Source: Larus michahellis
Taxonomy: Eukaryota > Chordata > Aves > Charadriiformes > Laridae
Length of the DNA stretch: 64,000 bases
Direction of reading: 5' to 3'
NCBI RefSeq assembly: GCF_964199755.1
Contig: NC_133901.1
Span: 44,795,418 to 44,859,417 of the forward strand
Positions 39,651 through 51,600 of the stretch are shown piece by piece (the first letter of the stretch is position 1; the number at the start of each line of letters is the position of its first letter). The notes under the pieces are model-generated. The model saw nothing but the letters and a program-made list of their open reading frames with translations. It searched no databases and was not told where the DNA came from. Position numbers and translations under genes: made by a program.

Positions 39651-39780
39651 AGCCATGGCTAACTGGGGAGGTCCCAATAGACTAGAGGGTAGCAAATGTA
39701 GCACCCATCTACAAAAAAGGCAGAAAGGCGGATCCAGGAAACTGTAGACCTGTCAGTCTGACCTCGGTAGCAGGAAGGTC
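39650..39780 (+). pseudogene. CR1 ORF2 frameshifted linker with an in-frame stop
   Basis: CR1-like coding continues here in a different forward frame from the flanking parts. It reads EVP at 39668-39676, then ANVAPIYKKG and a PVSLTS block that normally precedes the polymerase fingers. The shift into this frame occurs near 39646-39652. A second shift near 39772-39780 returns the reading to the original frame just before the methionine codon at 39781. Within the shifted stretch a TAG at 39683-39685 stands where the family usually has tryptophan, consistent with a single TGG to TAG change. These lesions alone inactivate the protein. I infer them from family expectation, not from an alignment. 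Confidence 0.8.
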
Positions 39781-40923
39781 ATGGAGCAGATCATCTTCAG
39801 TGCCATTACAACTCATATAATGGACAAGCAGGGGATCAGGCCTAGTCAGCATGGGTTTATGAAAGGCAGATCCTGCCTGACGAACCTGATCTCCTTCTAT
39901 GACAAGATGACCCGATTATTGGATAGGGGAAAGGCTGTGGGCATTGTCTACCTAGACTTTCGAAAAGCATTTGACACTGTTCCCCATAGAATTCTCATGG
40001 AAAAACTGGCGCCCCATGGCCTGGATGAGCATACGATCTGCTGGATCAAGCACTGGCTGGATGGACCGTCCCAAAGAGTGGCGGTCAATGGAGTTAAATC
40101 CAGCTGGCGGCCGGTTACAAGTGGTGTCCCTCAGGGCTCAGTGTTGGGACCATTTCTGTTTAACATCTTTATTGATGACCTTGATAAGGACATAGAGTGT
40201 ATCATCAGCAAGTTTGCAGATGACACGAAGCTAAGCGTGAGTGTTGATCTACATGAGGATAGGGAGGCTCTACAGAGAGACTTGGATAGATTGGACCGAT
40301 GGGCCAATGCTAACGGTGTGAGCTTCAACAAGGCCAAGTGCCAGGTCCTGCACTTGGGCCACAACAACCCCATGCATCGCTACAGGCTTGGGGAAGCGTG
40401 GCTGGAGAGCTGCCTGGCAGAAAAGGACCTGGGGGTTCTAACTGACAAGCGGCTGAACATGAGCCAGCAGTGTGCCCAGGTGGCCAAGAGGGCCAATGGC
40501 ATCCTGGCTTGTATTAGAAATAACGTGACCAGCAGAAGGAGGGAGGTGATTGTCCCCCTGTACTCAACACTGGTGAGGCCACACCTTGAGTATTGTGTCC
40601 AGTTCTGGGCACCTCAATACGAGAGAGATATCGAGGTGCTGAAGCAAGTGCAGAGGAGGGCAACGAATCCGGTGAAGGGCCTGCAGAATAAGTCTTATGA
40701 GGAGCGATTGAAGGAGCTGGGACTGTTTAGTTTGAGGAAGAGGCGGCTGAGGGGAGACCTCATCACTCTCCACAACTACTTGAAAGGACACTGTAGAGAG
40801 GATGGTGCTGCTCTCTTCTCGCAGGTAATTAGTGATAGAACAAGAGGGAATGGGTTCAAGCTGCAGCAGGGTAGGTTTAGGCTGGACATTAGGGAAAAAA
40901 TTCTTCACAGAAAGAGCGGTTAG
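39781..40923 (+). pseudogene. CR1 ORF2 reverse transcriptase domain
   Basis: This open stretch of 380 codons holds the CR1 reverse transcriptase, which copies the element's RNA onto nicked genomic DNA. Visible motifs are [14 protein letters not shown] (residues 23-36), motif [11 protein letters not shown] with catalytic Asp59, motif [12 protein letters not shown] (114-124), and motif C with FADD at 145-148 (nucleotides 40213-40224), the form usual in this clade. Downstream are the thumb-like [12 protein letters not shown] block, the [14 protein letters not shown] segment and the [24 protein letters not shown] segment. All catalytic aspartates are present. The stop at 40921-40923 is caused by a frameshift in the A-run at 40895-40900. 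The natural C-terminus continues in the next frame to 41017. The methionine at 39781 is internal to the original protein and is not a true start. Confidence 0.95.
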
Positions 40924-41017
40924 ACACTGGAATAGGCTGCCCAGGGAGGTGGTGGAGTCACCATCTCGGAATGTGTTTAAGACTCATTTAGATGTGGTGT
41001 TAAGGGATATGGTGTAA
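40895..41017 (+). pseudogene. CR1 ORF2 C-terminal tail, shifted by +1
   Basis: After the six-A run at 40895-40900 the family's C-terminal sequence continues in another frame. It includes the motifs [20 protein letters not shown] and ends LDVVLRDMV, with a stop at 41015-41017. Homopolymer slippage of one base is the simplest cause. The 81 bases after the stop are the short 3' UTR. They include the usual GATGGTTGGACTCGATGAT stretch and the ATGATTCT-type end. Confidence 0.88.
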
Positions 41018-41098
41018 GGGAGAACTTTGTAGAGTGGAGATGATGGTTGGACTCGATGATGCCAAGGGTCTTTTCCAACCTAAATGATTCTATGATTC

Positions 41099-44000
41099 AA
41101 AACTCTCAAAACTGAGTCATGAGAATGGACAAAAAGATCCTGACATGAAGTAGTGGGAGCAAAATAAGCAAAATACAGAATCTAACATAATGGGGGGGAA
41201 GTAGATTTTTACATGGATATATAAAGACTGTGTTATTAGCTGTCTTCACTGCAACTGTTTTCCATTCTCTGAAATCCAATTTCTACATCAATGAATTAAG
41301 TCAGAAACAAGATTCTTTTGAAACACATATATAATTTTTGAAACAAATGAATAATTTTATTGGGTACTCACTCTACTAATTCTTCACAAGTTAGTTATAC
41401 TAGAATGTGTATACAGGAGGAAAAGGACAGGAAATGAAGTTACAGAATGCAAGAGGGTTTCAAGTTTTGTGATATCTTTCATGAGCCAAACGTGTCAAAT
41501 TTTGAACAGCATTACTTTGAGTACAAGTATCTGAAAGTGGATAAGGAATGACACAAGTGAATCTAATTTGTCCCATGATAAGAAGAGACAATGAGAAAAA
41601 AAAAACCCACAAAAACCAAAAATTGTGCCAGTGTAATAATATTACTGTGAAACATTAAAAAATGTTAATTCTGTGCTACTTTTGAATGATTATAATGCTT
41701 TTATACTGCCATATCCTATTCACGGTCATTTTGCCTATGACAGTCCACCTGCTACTCGTGCTCTCTGAAAGCAGGAAACCATCCAAGACTTCATAGACTT
41801 CTCTCACATCCTCTCCCCAGTTGTCTGTGTCTTTCCTTCTACTCTGAGCTAAGGAAACACACAAAGATTTGAAATACCTCTCCCTCCTCCACACCTCCAT
41901 GTTTAAACTTGAAAAATTAATTAAAGAAATAAATAGTTATGCTTTTGTATAGCTCTGCATTTTTGCACTACTGGGGGATAATTGAGATAGCACAACACAG
42001 TAAGAGGTTTTATCTGATTTCTCTGATGGTGAAAATAACGGTTTCAAGATAGGAAAGGTATTGCCAAGTAAACTGTGGCACAGAAAAAAACAGACTACCT
42101 GCTGGTCTCCCAGCATGTGATGTAATCATTGATTTCTCCTTTCCAAGTAAAAATATTTTAAATCATGTGAGCCCAGGATTTTTTCTGGTTAAATAAAGTT
42201 AGTTTTTAGTAATGATAATTCATTTTTAATTATAATGTATGAATGAAAGATTGAAGTGCGAGATGAAAGTGCTGAAGCCGAGGGAAGAATGGGAATTCCT
42301 TTTTCTCTCTAGCTTTACAGATCTCAAGTCAACCCTTTGAACATTTCACAGACAATTCATCTCTGAAATGCTCAGTACTTTAAATCACATGGAAGCTATG
42401 CTTGTTACCTTTTTTACTTTAGTTTTTGTCACAGTGTATGATTCTTATGTCACACTCCTCTATATGCTGCCATTGCTACTAGACAAAGTGCCTAAATACA
42501 TGTCAGATACAAACCCACTGTAGAACTAGCAAGTTAAAGCTACACGCAGCACTAGTCCTTATTTGGCATGGAGTTGTTAGCAGGTGTGTAAGCAATGCTA
42601 AAGCTGAAATCAGGCTTGGGATATTTATTCATCTCATATGAAACATTTTCATTTTTACTATCATGGTTAATTATTTTATATCGTGTGAGCCTTTAGTTCT
42701 AATGCTATGGTACTTGCTTTTAAAATGGGCAAAAAAACGTTCTAACTGAAAGGGAGATTAGAAAATTTCATTTAGAATGTTTTGGGACATTACAGAATTT
42801 AATTTAGAATATTGTCAATAGCTTCATTGTTAGAAGATGGAAGTCCTTTAGCATTGTCCCAATATTTTAGAGGATTCTTAGAAAAGGATTTAATTTATTA
42901 TGGGCAAATATTGAAGACAGAAGCATATAATTACATGTTTGTGTGTATATTTACACTATAAACATACATTAGCGACACAAGATCTCCAAATTTATTGAGG
43001 ACAATAGAAACCTCTTTCCCTCATGCAACCGAAATGGCTTCTATTCACTCATAATAGTCTGACAGAAGGTAGAAAGCCACTTATCAGCCTTATAAATTGA
43101 GCTGGTTATTAGTCAAGCAGTTTTAGAGCAATTCAAAGGCACTAATTTCGTTCTCCCTACCCCTACATCCCAATGCTCTCATTCCAGCACTCTATGATCA
43201 CAGCCACTGATACCCACCTCTCAACTCTTGTCTACTTTACACCTGCCTCCTCCACATCAAATCGAGTAACAGTGTGCTCCACTACCCTAGTAACCCAGGT
43301 GTACCATACCAAGCACTTTACTCCAATAAAATCACGCAGGCAGAAGCTCCACAATGTGCTGTGAAGACAAGCAGTCTGTAAACCACTAAGATAATATCTC
43401 TTAATGAGACAGATGCTTAATATTCAGTGGGAAGTAACAACAAAAACAAACTACTCACAGAACTAGCTATTTAGGGGACAATACACAGAAAATGCAGTAG
43501 ATTAATTCAGCTCCCAAGTAAGGATATCTTGGCAAGTAATCTGAAATTAACCCCTCATTATTTGCCAGAAGTCTGTCCACAGCAGCAAAAACAACAAGGT
43601 ATTTTGGCTAATTTAATTCACAAAGGTGTTTTCTTAGGAGGCTGAGGTGGGATAGAAAGTAAGCTTAAAATCTGAATAGCCTGGAAAACTAAGGCTGAAC
43701 AAATAGGAACAGCATATCAATAATAATTTTCAAAGTCTACCATATAAAGAAAACAAAATCCTCAATCAAGTGAAAAAATCTGAATCCCAGAAGGTTTCCT
43801 ATGGATATATCCCTACCCAATGAAACAAGTGCATCTCCAAAGAGAGAGACACGAAAAAAAAAGCAGGACCTGTTTTATGACAGTCCTGAGGAGGAGTTGG
43901 GGATGTGAAGTTGATAAGAACACCTATCTCAAAACCAATACTGACAGGTTAAAGGAAATGTTTTTCCATTGTTCTTTCCCAACAAAAGAAGCACTCATAT

Positions 44001-45406
44001 AAGCGCTCAGATATTAGAAAGGCAAGTAATCAATCCTGGGCCACTTCTGTAAGTTTCTGACATTTCTTGTCTGACAGACAACCACAGCCGTGCCACAGAG
44101 CACTGGAATTTTTTCAAACTTTAGTGAGAAGTTTTAAAGAATATCCCAGTGTCTAGTTTCTTTGCTCTCTTTCTCACACACACACAAGCATACCACCTCT
44201 TTCTTGCCTTCCTCAACAAAATGGTTTCTTTTCAAGTAAAATTATTTTCATAGCTTTCTGAAGCTATGACAGAACAGAATGAACGGCTGTTTGATTTCCT
44301 ACAAATCCTAAGCGTGAGCTCAGCATTTTGAGAGAAAACTGAGAAATAAACAGCGACAGTAATGGCCTGCCTCCTTTTTCTTGAAGGAATATACTGTACA
44401 GACCTAGTGCAACATGACTTTCTATAGTGCCCACTTTGCTCCACGTGTCAGAGAGAAGTGCCTTGTTTTGTCCATTCACTCCTTGCCTTCTTGCATGACA
44501 GCATGTCATACCTCTTATCCAGGTCCTGCAGTGGTAGGCTTGATTTCCTTGAAAGTATCCAATCTTTGAAGTATGTCATGCTGACATAATGTCAATTAAA
44601 AAAAGTAAATTTAAGTTTCAAGGTGATGGAGAATTCTTCAAAACACTAAGGGCTTTAAAAAATATGAAAGAAATAAAAAGAATTCTGTATTTACTGTTCA
44701 TTCAAAAAATATTTCAAAATGTTTGGGCCTACTATGATTTATCTAGAACAGCAGCAGCTCTGCAGATATACCATAAATATTGCTAGCTGTCACATGGAAA
44801 TAAGGAGGTGACTTGTTTCTCCTCAATCCTTTAGCAAAGGCACATTATATAGGCTACGCGGTCTGGCTCCAGGGAAGTTAATATAGCACTTTGTATTCTT
44901 GAAACTGAAAAACATAAAGCTGAGTGAGGTTCTTTCAGGTTTTTTCTTTTCATATTGTGAAATGTTTGCTTTCACTAATGTTACAGGGTAGTAATCATTG
45001 TTCATGCATTAGGAGCAAACAATCAAATCATTTCACAGCTCTCCAGTAGAAATAAATATTTTCTTCTAATCATACCATATGAATTAAATACAGGTGTTCA
45101 CGATCTTCTAGAGGTACTTAGCACTATCTTGCAAATATAGAGTTTTTGTCTTTCTCAAAGATTAAGAAAATCCCGAGATGACACTTTTTAATGCTGCATA
45201 GGTGGATATTTATGATTTGTGACATATAATTGCAATGGAACTATGCATAGTATTTACTTGAATACCTGAAGAGTTTGCTATTATTGAAATAACTACAATG
45301 ATTCTATAAAAAACAGCTGTCTGATGTTCTAGTACTTAAGTATCTCAAGTTGATTTACAACAGTAAAGTGAAGGGGAAACAGACAGCCTCTGGGAAGGCG
45401 AAAACA
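41099..45406. other. Unassigned AT-rich DNA between CR1 copies
   Basis: Only short frames without domains are present. An A-run with CCCACAAAAACC lies near 41595-41622. No gene, RNA gene or further repeat family is recognised. Confidence 0.6.
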
Positions 45407-45670
45407 CATAGAATCATAGGGTTGGAAGGGACCTCTGGAGATCATCTAGTCCAATCCCCCCTGCCAGAGCAGGGTCACCTAGAGCAGGTTACACAGCAAC
45501 GCATCCAGGCGGGTTTTGAATGTCTCCAGAGGTGGAGACTCCACCACCTCTCTGGGCAGCCTGTGCCAGGGCTCTGCCACCCTCAAAGTAAAGAATTTCC
45601 TCCTCATGTTTAGGTGGAACTTCCTATGCTCAAGTTTACTCTTGAAATTTTACCAGTTGTCCTGATGTAC
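45407..45670 (-). mobile_element. CR1 LINE 3' fragment, minus orientation
   Basis: Read on the minus strand, this is the 3' end of a CR1 element. On the plus strand it opens with the reverse complement of the terminal repeat (AGAATCATAG, 45410-45419). It then shows GGTTGGAAGGGACCTCTGGA, ATCATCTAGTCCAATCCCCC, and the CACCTCTCTGGGCAGCCTGT block that is the complement of the CR1 C-terminal coding region. Similarity fades after about 45640 into an A/T-richer tail. The 87-codon plus-strand open frame across it (45350-45613) is antisense to the element and not a gene. Its 3' end is better preserved than that of the neighbouring CR1 remnants. Confidence 0.95.
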
Positions 45671-48600
45671 TTATGTTCCTTCACCTTTTCTGTTTGTGGG
45701 GGTGTGTATTTTTGGGGTTTGATGGTTTTGTGCCATTTTTTTTTCAGTCTATTTCTCACTCCTGGACTTTTCTGTATCCTTGACTAAAAGTAAAAAGTAC
45801 TGATTACAAGGAGAGATCTTTTAGGCTGCCCTCATTCAGCAAAGTGGCTTCAGCATTTCTGAACACTAAGTAATGGTTAAATCCCAAATCTTTATACCAT
45901 TTAGCCCAATGGCTCTTATTTGCAAATGTTACTACTATTTAATCTGAGTAGGATGAAAGGTTGTGATATACTGCTTTTTACCAGTGGTATCACGTTCTTT
46001 TCCACAGAATTAATCTATAAATAATTAACATGAGTCATCACAACATTTACAGGCTGATCTTGCTAGATTTCCGTTTCTACCAAGTCCACTCAGAGAAGGA
46101 ACGAGCCTTCAAAGCATGTCCCTTCTTGCTGCAATAAAAGGGGAAAAAACGTTTGGAAAGAGGCATCGAAGTCTGACAATATTAGACAATTGCGCTACAA
46201 AGCAAAAGGAAGCTGGCAGGTGGTCAGTCTGTCATGCATTAGAGTTTTGGTCACTTAGATAAATTATAAAGTGCACAAGGCAGGATATTTAAGTGCACTG
46301 AATTATAGTGACACATTTTAATGTTCTGTGATTAGTTAAAAGAGTTATTTTGACCCATAAGCAACTGGAGTATGGGAAAAGAACCATCATGCCATGCCAA
46401 TCTATATGAATTTGACAGACAGTGACAGAAAACTTAAACAGTGGCTAGCAAGTAGAAGCCAGCCCTTAATAGTGTCACTCATTCTAGACTATGAAAAACT
46501 GCATGATTTCTTTGCTTATCCTGTATTGAACATCCCATAAAACTGGATCAATGACAAATCAAACGGGAAGCTTTGAGAAGCAGGCTTCCCACGCACACTC
46601 AAGGTAGGTTTTTTTATGTGTGTAATTGATGCTGTTATTAGATTAATAAAAAGCACAACAAAAAGTGGAAATAGTTAATATGTCAAGTAGAAAATTTCAC
46701 TGGATCCTGTCACAGTGATTCTAATGGAGGAGCTTAATACTTGTGTATTTCTTATAAATTACTTCAGCTGTCACTCAACATTGTCTGTTATGAAAACATA
46801 TTCTGCATTTCACACCTGTACCAGTAGATTATTAGCCTAGAACACTTTTGTGTAATCATTTAAAACTCTGCACCTCCATTTGCGCTCCAATAAAGCTGCA
46901 CTTCTGTCACATGAATAAGTCAGTCAAGAAATCACAAATTTGACTCTTGCAAAATATCCTTCCATTCAGTCTAAGGAGAAGATACAGTTGATTACCAGAG
47001 ACATAGGTCTTCTAGAATAGAAGACTTTGTGAAGGTGTCCGTTTTCCCAAACACAATTCTTACGATGCAACAATACTGCACGCAACAAACCTTACATCAC
47101 CTTTCAGAAAATATGATTTTTCATAGTATCCTTTACCTTTTCTGGGGGGAAAAAAAAAAACAAACCAAAAAAACCCCAAAGCAACAAACAACATTAAAAG
47201 TGATAATAGCTTATATTTTGTAGCTTTAGTCATCGCTAAAATTCATGTGACATAATTTATCTACATGAACTTTGCTCCAAAGGTGTGCACAGTATAGCTG
47301 GTTTGGTCAATACAAGCTCTTCAAGAATAATTTTCAATAAGAAATGTTCAAAGCATTATAACAGTAAGTTTGCCAAGTATTAGTCCTCTTCTGGACGCAA
47401 GAAGTATTGAAGCCCCATATAATCATGTGCTCCGACTCTGAACTGTTCAGACCAAACCTAGGCTTAGAACTCCTCACACATACAGGATTCTCATTTCTCT
47501 GCTATAAGTAGTTTTCTTGCGAACCAGCAACTTACACAAGGGTAGATGGCTCTTCTCCACATGCGGACCGATGGAAATATAGATTCAGCATAGGATCAGT
47601 GGATATTTCACAAAAAAATGAAGAACAATATTTACAATTTTTTAATGCACTTTGTTCAATTAAGTTTATTGGGTTTTTGCCTGAATGGAAACCCATACCT
47701 TGTCATTATTATATATGCCACTTCCGGAAAGAGTTGTACCTTTTACTTAATAAGTTAGTGCAGAGAAGAAATACGAAATTTTCTTTAAATATATATATCA
47801 TTATATTCTCCATTAATTAAAATATTAATTTCATGTGTTTTTCAGGTAAATGCAGTACTTTTGAAAAGAGCTCAGATTAAACAACAATGGATAGTTAAAA
47901 GGAAACTCGAGGGCGATACTGAATTTAGCTACCACAGAGATGAGGGACTAAGAAAGGGAGAGAAAAGGCAGGGTTCCACTGAGTTCTGGGTGGCAGCAGA
48001 AAAAGATCTAAAGAGCCAAGCTTGCTGGTGACTGATACTGCTGCAACTGGCAATAGCAGCCAGTGGTTGTAGTCTGTCTAAAAATCTCATTCACCCCATG
48101 CCAGTGGTAGCAGCAGCAGCTTAACAGTAGCAAGGCCCACTTCTCAAGGACCTGATGGAGGCAAAACAGAGGGTGGTACCATTGCTGTTTGTTTCTGAAA
48201 GTAATGTGCTGCCTCAGACAGACGCTTCCTTGCTTCTGGCTAGGAATGGTTTCAGGACAGGTGAATCTGTTTCTGGATGAAAACTACCAGATAAACAGCT
48301 CTAGAACATGAATTCTTCATAAGTCTCAGGACAGAAGTAGCATATACAGTGGAAGTACAAGCTCCTCAAATGCGCTGTGCTTGAAATGTAACCATGGAGA
48401 ATCTTCATTCTGCAAGTTTAATAGTTCTTAGTCCAATACCTTGTGCAGTGTCAGCTGACTTGGTTGTTTTTGCAATGGTTCACATAGCTACTCCTGCATG
48501 GCGTTCTGCCAGGGGATGTGTGTCAAGAGGCCAATGATGCTCTATAAATGTATATATTTGGGGTATATATAAAAAAAAAATCATGACAAATGTACAAAAC

Positions 48601-51600
48601 GTAAGAAAAAAAAAAATGTCTCTCTCATCCTTCCTATTCCACAGTATTTATTTCTTGCTGCTGAAAGTCTTATATCTGTAGTACAAAAATACCATACAAG
48701 ATGAAGTGATTCAAGTCAAGTTACCTGGCAAAGCTGTGTCAGCAATAGGAAAATAATGCCAACGTTCCTGATTTCCAGTTAACTGAATAGACTTCTAGAT
48801 TACTATAGATTCAGGTGTCCAGTATGCTAGGCTACCTTATACAACATCTAAGTAAGCACATCTTATCCTGGGGAACTAATATTAAAGATAGCACGTATAA
48901 GGAACAGACGTGTTCAAAGTCACACTTCTCAGCAAAATTCATTCTTACCTATCATGTTTACTGTTCCCTCTAAATATTTAATGTAAATCATAAGAAATGC
49001 ACTTTATAAATTACTTCAGTAATGTTAAATTGGAGGCCAACCATCCAAACGGAACAATATGCACAACAGAAAGTTACATGGCCTCCAGGGCCGAGCATAC
49101 CCCTTCTGCATCTGGCTGTACATGAATTGTTTGTAACACCTCTGATTTAAGTTTGTATTAGTGTCCTTGTTAGGTTTTCATGTCAAAATATTGATTTTTT
49201 TAAAAATACCATTATCCTGAGTGTGTCCCTGAGTGTGCATAATGCACAAAATTAAAAGGTCAATAATGACTTCCAGCAATACCATCGGCCTGATTCTCCA
49301 GGGCTGTTAATCTTCTATGTCTGCTTAAATTTGTGCCAAGAGAATACAAAATGTTACAATGGGCATCAGTGATTAGAAAATACTTGCTGGATCATGACCC
49401 ATGAACTCTTCGCCCAGGTGAATTGGAGTCTTTGCATGCAACTACCCAAAGTGAAAAGGAATAAAGAATGAGGCCTATTGCCTCTGATGAAGCAATTACA
49501 GCGATCACAACATTTTAGTTTGCTTTCCATCAATGTCTGATTGTACTATATAGCTGTGGAAAGTGGTAGCTGACCACCTTTCTGATTGCCCTGTATAACT
49601 TGGACTCGGGCACCTAGAAAGACCCAAAGAATATAAAGCCACTAATTCTGAAAGAAAAAACGCTCCCTCCATAATGAAAAACCAAACATGAGAGTAATTT
49701 TACTAGCTGTCATTCTTGTTAGATTATCTTATGCATTGAAGCCCTGCATTACTCTGTTTAGACTGACAAGGCAACTCGTGATTAGATAGTAAATTTACTG
49801 TTTGAATAGGATGAGCATCAGAATGGCAGAAAATGCCATTGACTGCAGTTTCAAATTCCAATAAAGTCTGGCACGCTCCACTGCCTGTGAGCGTCTCTGA
49901 AGTAAACTGCTGTAGTTAAGCTTTCACCTCGCATGCTGGTCTAGAATTCATAGAAAGAACAGGAAAGAAATCATCATAAGAAGCTCTAGCTATTGTTCAA
50001 ATTGTTACTACTTTACTCGTGGTGAGACAACATATTTAGATGCTTCTCAGAATGCACTTTTTCACTCTGCTTCCCTCTCCCTGACCCCCACTCTTTTAAC
50101 AGTATTGTCTACTGTGCAGCCTAGGAAACACAGTACAGGGTGAAAACTTGTTCAGGTAAAAGGTTCAATGTCTTCCAAGTGAAACGAGCATAGTAGAAAG
50201 CAATCACAGCATACAAAACACCCCATTGCAGCAATTACAGAATAGTAAGACTCTCTAGATATAATTTAGGTGATTTATTACGCACTGTTGGTAGTCACTG
50301 GAGAAGACAATCTTGTAAACAGAATTATTTTATAGCATTAAAATGCTAAGTACACGTGCATTCTTGTTCTTCACATTTTCATATCTGGTGGCACGGAAGA
50401 GTCTGATGACCCCACACTGTCTTCAGACTGATAAGGGGTGTCCTTCATTGGCCTCTGGTTCAGACACAGAAATCTTCCTTCAGTCTCCATGGACAAACAA
50501 GCCAGGAAGTCAGTAATAATTCCCTCCAAATCTCAACCCACCAGTATTTTAACTTTATTGAATTACAGCGTAGGCTGAAATGAAAACAGCTATGCAAAGT
50601 CACTGCTCATTAAGGTCAGATAGAAAAATATAATTTTCTCAATTGTATATAAAAAGTCAACTATGAAATTAACGGATGGAAACTGTAGATGCCCCATGAC
50701 AAGCACCTACAACTATGCAACGCATAAGTTATATAGCCGAATAATTTATATCTGACATATCTTCTTGCATGTCCCCCCCCTCTTTTTCCAAGGTGACTAT
50801 CCTATACTTCCCTTCTGTTCTGGGTTAGTAACTGGTTAGCAGAATACATTGGTCCTGATGCAAGGTCAGCAAAATATAATCTCAAAGTTAGAAGTTTGCA
50901 TTTTAAAGTTATTTTACTTTCATTCAGGCTTCAGTTTCCTGATATCCATTAAGTCATTAAGTCATTCTCCACTGAACAGCTTTTCCTACAAAGTACTTCT
51001 GTATTTTGAAAATACTCATACATTGTAATGAATGCCACCTCTCAGTCTTCCCCGGTGGTCAACTAATCAGGCTGACCTCTTTTGTGTTTCTATAGATAAT
51101 AATCTCCAATTCATATACACAGGGGCTTTGTTTCTTTTTTGCACTGTCAGAAGACTTTCAAGACTCTTTTGAAGAACATGAGTACTGGAACTTCTCACAG
51201 AATTTCAGTATCACTCTTACCTGCGGCAAAGAGAGATGAAAAACCTTCCCTTCTCACCAATCTCCATTGTAAACAGCCAAGGACTCCCTTAAACCTCTTT
51301 CCATAGCTTTGTCTTGAAAGCTTATTTTCATCTATCCACCCTGACATCTATGTTTCTTACACAATCTCACTTTTTTAGAGAAAATAGAAAGGTTCATGTG
51401 GAGTTAATATTCACCATCCACATCTAATAAAACATTGAAATTATTTTTCTGATCAGGGACAGAATAATCCAATGTACTTTAGGTAATTTCTGATAAAAAG
51501 GGTAGAAGTTGAGAGCTCTTAGTATCCTCCAGTAATTTTTCTTTAGCACCATAAAATAGTCTTCACAGACATGTCTTGTAAATGTCAACATGTTAATAAG

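Larger units (their letters stand above)
38179..41098 (+). mobile_element. CR1 LINE retrotransposon, 5'-truncated, near-complete ORF2 and 3' end
   Basis: This is a non-LTR retrotransposon of the CR1 clade, the dominant LINE of birds. About 2.9 kb is present: the ORF2 endonuclease domain, the reverse transcriptase, the C-terminal region and a short 3' UTR. The UTR ends in the clade's typical octamer-like tail, with ATGATTCT followed by ATGATTC at 41084-41098. ORF1 is not recognisable upstream, so the copy is 5'-truncated. The exact 5' junction is uncertain: the frame stays open back to about 38134, but recognisable CR1 coding sequence begins near 38179. No target-site duplication is obvious, which is normal for CR1. 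The element is GC-richer than its flanks. The few lesions suggest a younger insertion than the other CR1 pieces here. The family assignment is secure, but the subfamily cannot be named without a library search. Confidence 0.97.

Noticed and set aside
45350..45613. 87-codon plus-strand open frame
   Set aside because: It is antisense to a minus-strand CR1 3' end; the protein-like look comes from CR1 sequence.
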